A DNA stretch of 64,000 nt, taken from positions 19,659,816 to 19,723,815 of the forward strand of contig CM020619.1 of assembly GCA_009829735.1 (NCBI GenBank), written 5' to 3'. The position numbers and the translations under genes are program-made. A model generated the notes under the pieces. It was not told the origin of the DNA, did no database searches, and saw only the letters and a list, made by a program, of their open reading frames with translations. The DNA is from Pyropia yezoensis. Lineage: Eukaryota; Rhodophyta; Bangiophyceae; Bangiales; Bangiaceae. Below, in pieces: positions 22,227 to 32,327 of this stretch (the stretch's first letter is position 1; the number at the start of each line of letters is the position of its first letter).

Positions 22227-25200
22227 TCACAGCGTCAGCCCCATTTCTTGCCGCCCAAAACACTGCAGCTTGCGCACCACCTCGAGGAACGCCGGCCGGG
22301 TCGACGCGTCGGTGGCCCAGCACTGGCGGATGAGGCGGGCAATGGTCGGGGGCATGGAGCCCGGCACGATGGGCAGGCGGGCCCCCTTGACCGCCACCTG
22401 GAACATGAGCTGCACGGGCATCAGCCCCGCATGGGGTACCTGCCCCGTCCACAGCTCCCACAGAATGATGCCAAAGCTAAACACGTCGGCGCGGGAGGTG
22501 TAACGCTCCTGCAAGATAATCTCGGGCGCCATGGAGATGAGCGTGCCCACTAGCGACGTGCCGTCCGTCGCGCCCGCCCGCTGTGTCGGCGAGTTGTCCA
22601 GCCGGGACAGCCCAAAGTCACACAGCACGGCCTTGACGCGGGACGCACCGCCGCCGCGGCCGGCGCTGCTCTCAACCAAAATGTTGGAGCTCTTAAGGTC
22701 CCGGTGCAGCAGCACCGGCACCTGGGAGTGAAGGTAGAGCATCCCGCGCGCAATGTCCAGCGAGATGAGCAGCCGGTCAGAGGGCGAAGAGATGAGCCGC
22801 GTCTTTGACGACGACCCGTGGAGATTGTCGTGGAGGGAACCGCCCTGTACGTGCTCCGACACAATGCACAGTGGCGCCGTAGCCTTGACGCAGGCGCCCA
22901 TGTAGAGCAGCACGTTGGGGTGTCGCAGGTTGCTCAGCAGTTCTACCTCCCGCAAAAACGATGCGCTCTGGTCCGACGTATCCGAGTGCTGCGACGCCTC
23001 TGGCAAAGACGGGCTCGAATTGTCATCTGGTGGCACCGCGGACGTATCCCAGAGGCCGTCGCCCTCGGCCTGCGATGCCGTTGACAACAACCGCTGCGAC
23101 AGCTGGTCTGACGATGAGCCCGGCGCTGCGCCATCAGACCCAGTGAGCGAGCGGTTCAGCTGCTTGACACCCTCCACAATGGGCGTGTTTTGGCCCTTGC
23201 GCAGCTGGTACATGGCCACCGCTGACGTGCGGCTCTTGAATACCTTGATCGCCACGGGGGCTTCAAGCCAGCGGCCCGCCCACACCTCTGCAAAGGTACC
23301 CTCACCGATGCGGCGCTCCAGCTCCAATGTCGAGAAGTCAATCTCAAACGAACTCTGCCGCGTCGAGGTGTGGAAGCCCGCACTCACCGACGGGGGCCCC
23401 GACCCGTCGCTGGTGGCTCCGCCGGGCCCAAACGTCGTCGGCCGGGATTGCAACAGCGGGCCGCCCATCGACTCGAGGTCGCCCGACACATCTGCGGCCG
23501 ACGGGGAGTCCTCGGCCAAAGAGTAGATGTCGGGGGCGGCATCAACCGAAGCAAACTTGCCCAACGACAGCTCCTCCTCGGCAAAGCCCAGCTGGGCCAT
23601 TTCAGACACAAACTTCTGCCGCTCCCGCGCAACCCGCACACGCCGTACCGCCTTGTTGCCGCGGGAACCCAGGCACGACAACCACGCGCAGACGGCGGGC
23701 TCGTCAGCAGCCCACGCCTTGAACGAAGGGAGACTGATTCGCCCGTCGCTGCCAAAGTAGCGCTGCGCCCGCTCCATGAGCGTCTCGGGGCTGTGGGCGA
23801 GCGACAACACGCCCGAGGCGTAAAATTGGCGCGGCCATTTGCCTTCCGCCGGCAGACTCGTTGGCAGACCCCACTCGTGGCCAGGCGGCGCCACCACCAC
23901 CGTAAAGACCGCATTGACCAGCTCGAGCAGGTCCTCCTCGGACAGGGACTCCCGGTTCTCCGTGTCTGCAAAGCGGAACAGGTACAGCAACCGTTGACGC
24001 AAGTTGGCGTGACAAAGGATCGCACTCCCCGCCACGTAGTCACGCAACGATAGCTGGCCCGTGCGGCTCGTGTCCAGCACTCGAAACACAAAGTCCGTGG
24101 TGTGGATGTCAAACTTGTCGTCTGGCAAAACGTGGGTGCTGCTCGCTTCCACTTCACCCGAGCTCCCGGCGCTCTCCTTCATCAGCATGTTGCACAGGAG
24201 CCCAAATTGTTTCACGTCCAGGTGGCCCGACTTGTTCGTGTCGGCCCGCAGGAAGCACGTGCGCAGCAGGTGCACCTCGCTCACCTGCAACGACGGGATG
24301 GACTCTGTCGTGTCCCGCGAACAATCCCCGTCTGCGCTGTCCGTCAAGGCCGAGGGGCGGCCAAAGCCAGCCGTCGGGTGGGGGCGCACCTGCGGGTTCC
24401 GCGTCGGATCCAACCCCCGGATGCTGCCGCTGCTGTTGAGGCTCCCCTCCTCAAAGCCCAAAAAATCGCTCGACGTCTGCGCCGCCGACCGGGACAGCAA
24501 AGGCGTCGCGACGGGGCTCTCGTCTGCCCGGGACAGCTCCGTCAGCTCCGTACCCGACGTCCCATCCAGTCTGCTCTTGAGCTTGGACAAGCCCGCCTCG
24601 CTCTGCGTCTCGCGCCCCCCCCCGGAAGCGTCCGGGCCGTGGCCTGGCCGTGCGCCGTACGGCCCGGTGGTATGGCGGCTGACCAAATAGTTTGGCGCCG
24701 ACGCGAGCGTCTCGCCCATCACGACCGGCGACAACGCCGCCGACGACGCAAACGCTGAGTGGGAGGCCGCAGACGCCGCCGCCGACGCTGCCGCCGCCGC
24801 CGCCTTGCCCTGTCTCGCCGCCGTCGCCGCCGCCGAAAAGTGGGTAACGATGGAGCTGTTCCCCCGGGAGCTGTGGATCGAGCCACCCCCACTCACCTTA
24901 CCGTGATGACTCGCCGCACGCTCCAACGATGCCACGGGGAGGGGCTCACGGTGGAATCGGCCGCGCCCCCGGGCCCGCCGCCCATCCCCTTCCCCAGCCC
25001 CCCCCGCCGTCCCCGCCCCCGCTGCCGCCGCCGCCGCCGCCGCTGCCGGCCCCACACCCGCCCCCGCCTCGCCGTCCGCCCCCGCTCCCGCCGTCGCCAC
25101 GCCCAAAAGGGAATCGCCATCATCCGACGACGAGTCGGTCGCGAGGGCGTCAAGCAGCCCCGGCATCGCCGACCGTAACCGCGGGCCCGACGGCCGTTTC

Positions 25201-25271
25201 GGCACCATCCCCCCGCCGCCGCCGCCGCCACCGCCGCCGCCGCCGCCACCGCCGCCGCCGCCGCCACCGCC

Positions 25272-25318
<47 letters not shown>

Positions 25319-25358
25319 TGCCACCGCCGTCCTTCGCGGACGCCTGCCTCTGCGCCAT
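22227..25358 (-). CDS. Raf-like (TKL) protein kinase with EF-hand-like repeats
   Basis: A 1043-aa single-exon ORF. Residues about 10-50 are a polyglycine tract (GCC/GGC repeat at 25208-25315). Three EF-hand-like loops lie at about residues 371 (DTNKSGHLDVKQ), 426 (DTSRTGQLSLRD) and 464 (DTENRESLSEED); the last positions deviate from the canonical Glu, so calcium binding is uncertain for some. The kinase domain covers roughly 675-1035: GEGTFAEVW (Gly loop), VAIKVF (Lys, about 704), REVELLSNLRHPN (C-helix Glu), HRDLKSSN (catalytic Asp, about 888), DFGLSR (about 914), MAPE and DVFSFGIILWEL. All catalytic residues are present. HRDLKSSN and the order of motifs fit plant/algal Raf-like MAP3K kinases. 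The combination suggests calcium-responsive signalling, which is inference. The APE motif is preceded by VGTLIS rather than the usual VGTPxW. An insert of about 60 residues sits between the Lys and the C-helix. Confidence 0.85.
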
Positions 25359-25559
25359 GGCCGCTCCGCTGCCGGCGACTGGGGCGCCGCAGCGCCCGCG
25401 CCCGAGAGGTGCCGGTGGGGGTGGCCGCCGCCGCGGCCGCGGCGGGCCCCGTCAAGACCAGCGGAGAAGGACGCGGGGGGCACCAGCCTCGGGGGCGTTG
25501 CCGCAGAGCACCAACGCACCGCAGCGGCGGCTATGACCGAAAGAGGAAAAAGCGACCGT

Positions 25560-25975
25560 GGTGACGGCGGCGGCGGTGTTGGTGTTGGTGGCGGCGGTGG
25601 CGGTGGCGGTGGCGGTGGTGGTGGTTGTGGTGGTGGTGGTGGTGGTGGTGGCGGTAGTGGTCGTGGTAGCAGTGGCCAGGCGCAAGGAACAATAGCTCCC
25701 GAGGAGTGGAGGGGAGCGCCTGTGGACACAGCGGCGCGGGCGCGGCGCGGTCACGTCCGCGTCAACGGCCGCGGCGCGGACACACGCGCCGACCGACGTT
25801 GGCTCACACAGAAGGGGGACGCGAGGCAGCAGCGCCCACAAGACCGACAAGTAGCAGCGTCAGTAGCAGCGCCAGTAGCAGCGGCGGCAACAGCGGCGGC
25901 GGAAACAGCGGCGGCAACAGCGGTGGCAACAGCGGCGGCAGCAGCGGCAACAGCGGCGACGCGCAGCGCCTAGAG
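25560..25975. repeat. GGT/GGC microsatellite and CAGCGGCGGCAA minisatellite
   Basis: 25568-25680 is a run of GGT/GGC triplets with few interruptions. 25868-25965 is a separate array of GGCGGCAACAGC-like 12-bp units and GTAGCAGCGCCA variants. It lies about 200 bp upstream of the kinase start codon, which itself is followed by a GGC array encoding polyglycine. Confidence 0.75.
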
Positions 25976-27380
25976 ACGCACCAGATGCACCGCCGCGGCG
26001 GCCCGCCTCCCTTCCCCCCCCCCAAAGGCCGTCCGCCACGCACCCCGTCGGGTGGATCGCCGCGAGGGCACACCCCCGCGCCCTCCCCCCTACCCCCCCC
26101 CCCCCCCCCCCACCACCACTCCCACCCTCACCCCCCGTACCCGACACACACCCCGCACCGCGGGGCGGCAGGAAGCCAACGCCCGCAGCAGCCAGCAGGG
26201 GGCGCACGGCGCACGGCCAGCGCCGCGCGTGCGCCGTGCCCACGGGGCGCTCGAGCGGGCGGCTCGCCACCCCCCCCCCCGCTCCCCTCCCCCCCCTACC
26301 ACCACCGCCACCACCACCACCAGCGCGGCCTGGGGGAGAAGGGGGGGGGGGACGGGGAGGGTCGGCGTCCCAAAAACGACAACCGACGTTGGCGTGGCAA
26401 CGGTGGTGGGCGGGGCCGCGGCGGGCGGCGCGCAGCGGGTGGCGGCCGCGGCGGCGGCGGTGCGAGCGGCGCGGCGCGACGGACGGTGGCGGTGCGGGCG
26501 CGCGGCGACGGCAGCGGCCGTGTCCCCACCGCGCCGCAACGTTGGGGGCGGCACGGGGGGGTGGCGGGCGGGTGGCGGCGGGGGAGGGTGGGAGGGCGGG
26601 GGAGCGCACAAATCCGCCCGCGCTACCTCCGCGCTACAGCGCTCCCCTCGCAGTCGGCACCCACGCGTGGGTCCGCAGAGGGCAGCCGCGGGGGGGGGTG
26701 GGGGGGGTGCCGGCCACGCCCGCCGCCGCATCTGCGCCCGCGGCAGCTGCTGCCTGCAGGCGGACGTCCCGCCAGAGGGGGGGGGGGGGGGGGGGGGGGA
26801 GGGGTGGGGAGCGAGCACACCCGCGGATGGACTAGTATGTATCTACCCGGTACACAGGCGTGCAAACACGTGAGCATCGTCGAATGACGGTGAGAATGCT
26901 ATCCAGATTCATTGTTTTCGGTACGCAACGCGTGCACCCAAAACCGTGCATGGACACTGCACGTGCGGCACGTGGACATGCGCCAGCCCGCCTCTGATCC
27001 TGCCTGTAAACGAGAAAGACCCCCAAGCTGGTGTCCCGCCGGAGTCCCTCCAGCTTCCTTCCGTAGGTGGAGAGATTTGGTGAGACCGCCGTGAATCTCA
27101 ATGAGTCACATTCAGGGTCGGGAGGGTTGGGGGGGGGGGGAGCGCTTCCCTGGGCCACTATCTGAGACAGTCTATCTCTCGGTGCGGCCTATTTTTTATG
27201 CAGTGCGTACCCTTGTTGACGATGGCGACCGCTTGCGCAGCTGCAAGTTGCATCCTGCAACCCGTAGTTCATCTGTTTTCTTATTTCCACTTTGGGAACA
27301 CGCCGTACCGATGCGCATGCAAACGACGGTGACGCAGCGACAGGTCCATCGGGGAGAGGCGGCGGCGGCGGCGGCGGTGG

Positions 27381-27740
27381 GGGGGCGGCCACCTTGCGAT
27401 CCCCCCGCGCTTGCCAATGGATCCGAAAGCACCCGCCCGCCGCGAGGCGGCGGCGCCCTTGCCGGCGGGGGGGCCCCCCCGGGGGGGGGGGAGAGCAGGG
27501 GGAGCGCCCGCCCCCGCAGCGTCCCTGCGGCCGCCGCCGCATCTGCCGCTGCCGGACCCGCCAGCGGTGGTGGCGGGTCGGCCGACGAGCTCGCCGCCCT
27601 CCGGCTGGCCGTGCGGCGCCGCCGGGCGACGGCGGTGGGGGTGTGGGGGGGGCGACGGGGGCGGCCACCACGCGATCCCCCCGCGCTTGCCAATGGATCC
27701 GAAAGCACCCGCTCGCCGCGAGGCGGCGGCGCCCTTGTGC
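27381..27740. repeat. direct repeat of about 80 bp, two copies 276 bp apart
   Basis: Copies at about 27381-27462 and 27657-27738 share GCGATCCCCCCGCGCTTGCC and the following CAATGGATCCGAAAGCACCC with nearly full identity, then CGCGAGGCGGCGGCGCCCTTG. A short related piece (CTTGCCAACGG) recurs near 27807. The repeat is too precise to be chance GC bias. Confidence 0.8.
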
Positions 27741-28344
27741 ACAGGTGGGGACGGCCACAGATGGTGGCCACCCCCCGCCACCCCCCCCCCCCCCCCCCCC
27801 CCCCGGCTTGCCAACGGCCAGCGGAAGCGGCGTGCGCGGGCGGGCCGTGGATGCTGTGGTGGCCTGCCGCCACGTCGACCGCTGCTGCTCCCCGCCGCCG
27901 CAGCGTGGTTGGCGGCTGCCCACCCGCCCGGGGGGGGTGGGGGCGTGCCGCCGCCGCCGCTCCGTGCCGCGGCGGGGGGCGCAGGGCGGGGGCCCTCCCC
28001 TTCTTCCCCCCCCCCGCCGGCGCCCGCCGCTGCCGCACGGCCTCCTCGGCGCGGCGCCACAGACGGGCCCGGGCGGCCGGGGCCAAGCAACGCCACCCCC
28101 GGCCGTCCCCCTCCTCTCCACGCCGCCCGCCCGACCGCCCGCCCGCCCGCCCGCCCGTCCGCCCGTCCGCCCGTCTGTCCGGCAGCAACCAACTTGGTGC
28201 GCCCCCCCCCCCTCCCGCCACGCACCAGATGTCGACGCGCCCACCCGGCGTGCATGCCTGGCATCGGGGCTGCAACCGCCGGGGCTGCGATGGCGGCCAC
28301 CCCCAAGGCCCTGTTGCGTGACGGGCGGCCCGGCCCGTACAGTC

Positions 28345-28445
28345 CCTAGCGGCGACCTGCCTGCCCCGGCCGCAGCGGATGCGAGGGGCTGGCGATGAGC
28401 ACCGGCAGGGGGTGGCGCGCACCACGCTTTGACCAGCGACGCCAC
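28345..28445. repeat. dispersed repeat, copy A
   Basis: This segment contains GGGGCTGGCGATGAGCACCG and a following ACCACGCT...ACCAGCG motif. A related copy lies at about 32940-33030 (GAGGCTGGCGATGAGCACCG, then ACCACGCTGGGCCAGCGGCA). On the minus strand both can be read as PVLIAS-like peptide, so they may be pieces of an old coding element. Confidence 0.6.
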
Positions 28446-28675
28446 CAAGAGTGCCGATGGCGGCCTCCGGCGGCCGCCGCGTCGCTGCCTCTGCCAACGA
28501 TGTTGCAGCCGCCGTTGTTCGCCCCAGAGCCGCCGCCGCCGCCGCCGGCTTGCCCAGCATGCCGTCCCATGTGCCAGCCCCACCGCCGGAGCGGCGGGCG
28601 CCGCGACGGGAGCCGGCGCCTCCCCCCCCCACCTCTCCCCGCCTCTGCCCCTACGCCCCGGCGCACATGCTCGTG

Positions 28676-28790
28676 GCATCTGGTGTGGGGTGCCAACAGC
28701 GGCACACGGGCTGGCGGTGGCGGTGGCGCCCGCAGCCGCCGGCCACGCCCATGCGGGCGGACGCGACCGCGCGTCGGCGGCGACGGCGCT
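28676..28790 (+). pseudogene. decayed fragment of a short-chain dehydrogenase gene
   Basis: Bases from about 28688 match the cofactor-binding exon of the intact SDR gene at about 35996-36090. Both contain GGGTGCCAACAGCGGCA, GGGCTGGCGGTGGCGGTGGC and GCCGCCGGCCACGCC in the same order and spacing, with scattered substitutions and indels that break the frame. In the intact gene this stretch encodes SGANSGIGLAVAVALDAAGHA. Only this piece is recognisable, so it is a duplicated gene fragment and not a second gene. Confidence 0.65.
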
Positions 28791-28827
28791 TACATTCATA
28801 GGGTAATCGTCGTATGTCCCACAAGGG

Positions 28828-28921
28828 AGTCCTCGTCCCCTGCATCGCACCGTGCCCATCTCCTGCATCGTTCCGTGCCCGTCCCCTGCATCGCTCCTTG
28901 CCCGTCCCCTGCAGCGCTCCG
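28828..28921. repeat. 23-bp tandem repeat, about four copies
   Basis: The unit is GTCCCCTGCATCGCTCCGTG plus CCC, with one or two changes per copy (Cys/Pro/Ser/His-like in translation). It lies between the SDR fragment and the degraded coding stretch. Confidence 0.75.
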
Positions 28922-28933
28922 AAAAAACGCCAA

Positions 28934-30110
28934 AATGACTATCCTCCCTACGAGCGGCGACGCCCAATTCACTCCGGTTGGAGCCGCCACGACGCTACCG
29001 TTGGTGGCGGCCCTCCCCCCGCGGGCGCCCGTGCGCCTGAACCGGGCCGTCATCCTGGGGGCGGGGGTGTGGCACCCCGAAGCCACCCCAGCCGAGGCGG
29101 TGGATGCAAGCTATTCTATGATCTCTACTAAATCTTTAGTGCGGGATGCTGGCCCCGTGAAATTACCTGAGCGGGGGCTTGCCGACCCTCGAGTACGGCC
29201 TGTCCTGTTATTGTCGACCGACTCCATGTATCCTCATCAGGCATGGACTCCGCCTCTACAGCCGTCAGGCAGCCTGCCATGAGACGTTTCTCGTGCTCGT
29301 CGACTGTTTAAGCATCCCCAAAGACGTGCTGCTGGAGGTGGAGGATGTCATCACCGTGGCGTCCGAGGCCCCCCGCCAGGCGGAGGCCACGCCTTTTTAC
29401 TTTAAAAGAGCCCCTCACCGTCGGGCAGCAGCACCTGGCTGGGATTGAGCACACCCCCTTGGGTGGCATCCTGGGCATCACTTTAATGTCGGGTACAAAG
29501 GTGCTTCTCCGTGCCGGCGCCCGTCTCCACAGAGGGGTCGCCCATCTGACGCCTTTCGTCTAGGGGCTGCTGACGCGTCAACCACCAAAGAGTGGGGGGA
29601 AGCGTACGACGCGGAGGTGGAGCACGCGTTGGCGGCGTCCCGGTTTGTACCGCCCTACCTGCGGCGCTTCGAAGGAGACGGCGCAGCAGGTGTCGTTGCG
29701 AATAGTGGCCGAGGGGGGGGGAGAGGGAAAAGGGGGGGGGGGGTGCGCTGCACGTGGGGGGATGGGGCGCCTTCCTGGTTGGGGGCGTGTGGCGGGTCCC
29801 CCGCGTGGGGTGGGGGGCATCTCAGACATGCCCGCTGAGGCAGAGGGCGGCTTCGACGACGCGGCAGAGTTGGAGGCGCTGGCGCAGTACGAGGCGTCGG
29901 TGGCAGCCACGGCCGCGGCGGGAGGGGGGAATGCAGACGGCGAAGGGGGCGGCGCCGCCGCTCGAGGGGGCACAGGTGTCGGCGCAGGTGGCACCGCCGG
30001 TGCGGACATCATGAGTGATGGAGAGGCGATGGGCCTGCTGGCCGCCGACCTGGACCAAGCGGAAGCGGCGGTACCGCCGCCGCCACGACTGCCGTCACCG
30101 ACTTTGTGAC
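28934..30110 (+). pseudogene. degraded coding-like stretch, family unknown
   Basis: Several short plus-strand segments in different frames look more protein-like than their surroundings: MTILPTSGDAQFTPVG with VRLNRAVILGAGVWHPE (from 28935), ETFLVLVDCLSIPKDVLLEVEDVI (about 29280-29352), LKEPLTVGQQHLAGIEHTPLG (about 29401-29465), YDAEVEHALAASRFVPPYLRR (about 29605-29670) and an acidic Ala/Gly-rich end (about 29830-30109). They cannot be joined without frame changes, and no splice sites obviously connect them. This could be a broken gene or a poorly resolved multi-exon one. I recognise no family. Confidence 0.35.
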
Positions 30111-30949
30111 CGGCGGAGCTTGCAGACGGCATGTTGGTTGGGGCACGCAGACGAGGAGGTGGTGGACGTGGAGGACGAGGCCGTTGCTGTGGCAGGCCGC
30201 TGCGCCAGGCCGCGCCCGCCGACCCGGGCCGCGCCGGCCGCTCGGGGGCGCGTCAGCCGGGTTGCCCACGGGGCGCCTCGATGGGGATGGCGTTGGCAAG
30301 GCCGCGGACCTGGCAGAGATTCTCCCCCGCCGCACCGCGGCAGCCGCCGCCGCCGTGCGCGTACAGTACATACGCTGCGGATGCCACCACCAGCGGTGGT
30401 CGGCTTGGCCCCCCTCGTGCCCCCCTCCCGGCGGCCTGACCGGGCCCCCGCCACCGCCCGCCGCGCCTCCCGAGCCGCCGCCGTCCGCGCGGACGTCCGC
30501 GGCGGCCGCCCCCACCGGTGGAGGCGGACGGCCGCGGCTCGGGGGGGGTGCACCCCCCGCCCGCCCCCTCCCCCCCCCCTCGCCCATCTTGGCCTGCACA
30601 GCAATGCCTCTTCCCTCTGCCCGTGAGAAGAGGCGGCTGGACACGGCCGCAGACATACCTCTTTTCAAGGTCGGGCGGGGGGGGGCCACCAGCCACGCCA
30701 GGACAACGGGGACAGAAATCCAGGCGATCGGCAACGACACGGGCCCGCGCGAGCCTCCGCAGTGGCGACTCGGCACAGCCGCCCAGCGTCCTGGTCCACC
30801 CCCCACCCCTCAACCCCCCCCTCCTCCGCCTTCTCACGTCCCCCCCTCCTCCGCCCTCTCCCCCCCCCCCCCCCATCCACTCCCTACCACCGCCTCCCCC
30901 CCCCCCTCCTCCTAGATTCTCCCCCCTCGCGGGTGGGGCAGGCCGCGGC

Positions 30950-32327
30950 ATGGCCGCCGCCCCCACCCCCCCCATCTACCACGAGCGGCAGCAGCTGTCG
31001 CGGTGTGCGGTGCACGCTGTCAACAACCTGCTTGGCGGGCCAGTGTACAGCGCGCGGGTACGCGCCGCCGGTGAAAGAGAGGGGATGGGGGGGGGGTCCG
31101 GACGGGCGCCGTTTCCACTGTGGGGGGGGGTGGGAGCCGTGTGGTTGGGGCGGGAGCTGCGGGGCGTCCCGGGACGGGGCAACTGGCTGGGCGGCCTGCC
31201 CAGCGGCCGCCTTTTTCTCTCCCGTGCTGCAGACGGCCCGGCTGGGCGAGTCTACTCACTCGCCGCCTGTCTCGTTCTCTTTTGGTTGCTCTTTCTGTTG
31301 CTGTGCTGCGCCATTGCTGGGCCCGTCTGCCCGCCCGCATCCCCCGTCCGTTGTTTGTTCTTCCCCCTCCCCCCACTGTCGTTGCCTGTTTTCCCCGCCA
31401 CGCCCCGGGACTGCCCCGCGCGCGCCACAACAGGACTTTGATGCCATCTGTGAGGAGCTCAACCCGTCCCGCTGGTCCAACCCCCATCGGTACGTCGCGG
31501 GCCGTCGGGGGCACCCCAGTGACAGTGACAGTGGCCGTGGACGAGGACGAGGGGGCGAGCCGGGTTTGCACTCTGGCGGCCGTTTGTCGCCCGTTTTGGG
31601 GGGTTGGCCCCGCGGCGGGTGCACCGTACACCGGCTGTGGGGTCCAGTGCTGCCCAGCACACATTGGCAAGCAATACCCTAACGTCCTGTCGTTCAATGC
31701 CGGAGCTCCCGTCTATCTCCCTCTTTCTTCGGTCTGTTTTGTTTCCCCTGACGGGCTACCCCGTGGCGTTCCCCCCCCCCCTATGTCCGCCACCCCAGGT
31801 CTTCAATTCCCTTCATCGGCAACTATGACCTCAACGTCATCACCGCCGCCCTCTCCCGCGCGTCCCCCCCCCACACCCTTCGGTGGCACGACGCACGGCA
31901 CGCGCTGTCGTCCCTACCACTGAGCTTGCCCCCCCCTCCCCCCCTTCCGCCGCAGCCGCCGCCGACGCCGCCGCCGACGCCGCCGCCGACGACGACGAAG
32001 GCGACTGGTGATGCCCCCCCCCCGACGGCCGGCGCGCCCGAGCCGCCCCCGCCACCAGCGGATGTCCTGACGGGCCTGCTCGTCCACACCTCCCACGCGG
32101 GCGCGTCGCGGCTGTGGGGCCTCCTCGGCGCCACCCCGCACTGGCTGGCCGTCCGGCTGGTGCGGGTGGCGGGCGTGTGGCGGTGGGTGGTGGTGGACAG
32201 CACCGCGCCGCTGCGGGTGCTGAGGGGGGAGGTGGGGGCGGGCAGCGTTCACGAGTACGTGGCGGGCGTCCTGGCGGGGGGGGGGCACGTGCTCGTCGTG
32301 CACCGCCTCGAAGGGGTGCCGCCGTAG
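30950..32327 (+). CDS. Josephin-domain deubiquitinase (exons 30950-31057, 31434-31489, 31799-32327)
   Basis: A cysteine protease of the ataxin-3/Josephin family that removes ubiquitin. Exon 1 encodes IYHERQQLSRCAVHAVNNLL, with the catalytic Cys in RCAVHAVN. Intron 1 (donor CGG|GTACGC, acceptor ACAACAG) joins in phase 0 to DFDAICEELNPSRWSNPHR. Intron 2 (CG|GTACGT ... CCCCAG) splits the Arg codon and restores NPHRSSIPFIGNYDLNVITA, matching the family GNYDxNV motif. The third exon has a Pro/Thr-rich insert of about 50 residues, then the catalytic His (PHWLAVRLV) and Asp (VVDSTAPL). The product is 230 aa, slightly longer than JOSD1/JOSD2 because of the insert; no UIM or other extra domain follows. 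Introns of 376 and 309 nt are large for this window. The spliced frame is self-consistent. Confidence 0.9.

Larger units (their letters stand above)
25359..28670. other. GC-rich repeat-laden spacer without recognisable genes
   Basis: It contains a GGT/GGC microsatellite (25568-25680), a CAGCGGCGGCAA-type 12-bp repeat (25880-25965), C runs near 26095-26110 and 27780-27804, and a G run of about 24 at 26776-26799. Numerous long ORFs on both strands encode only Pro/Arg/Gly/Ala strings. A short AT-richer island at 26.85-27.30 kb has no gene that I can identify. Confidence 0.5.

Noticed and set aside
26600-28970. Large overlapping ORFs such as 27189-28967 (-) and 27101-28321 (+)
   Set aside because: Low-complexity composition, antiparallel twins and no domain; they cover direct repeats and homopolymers.
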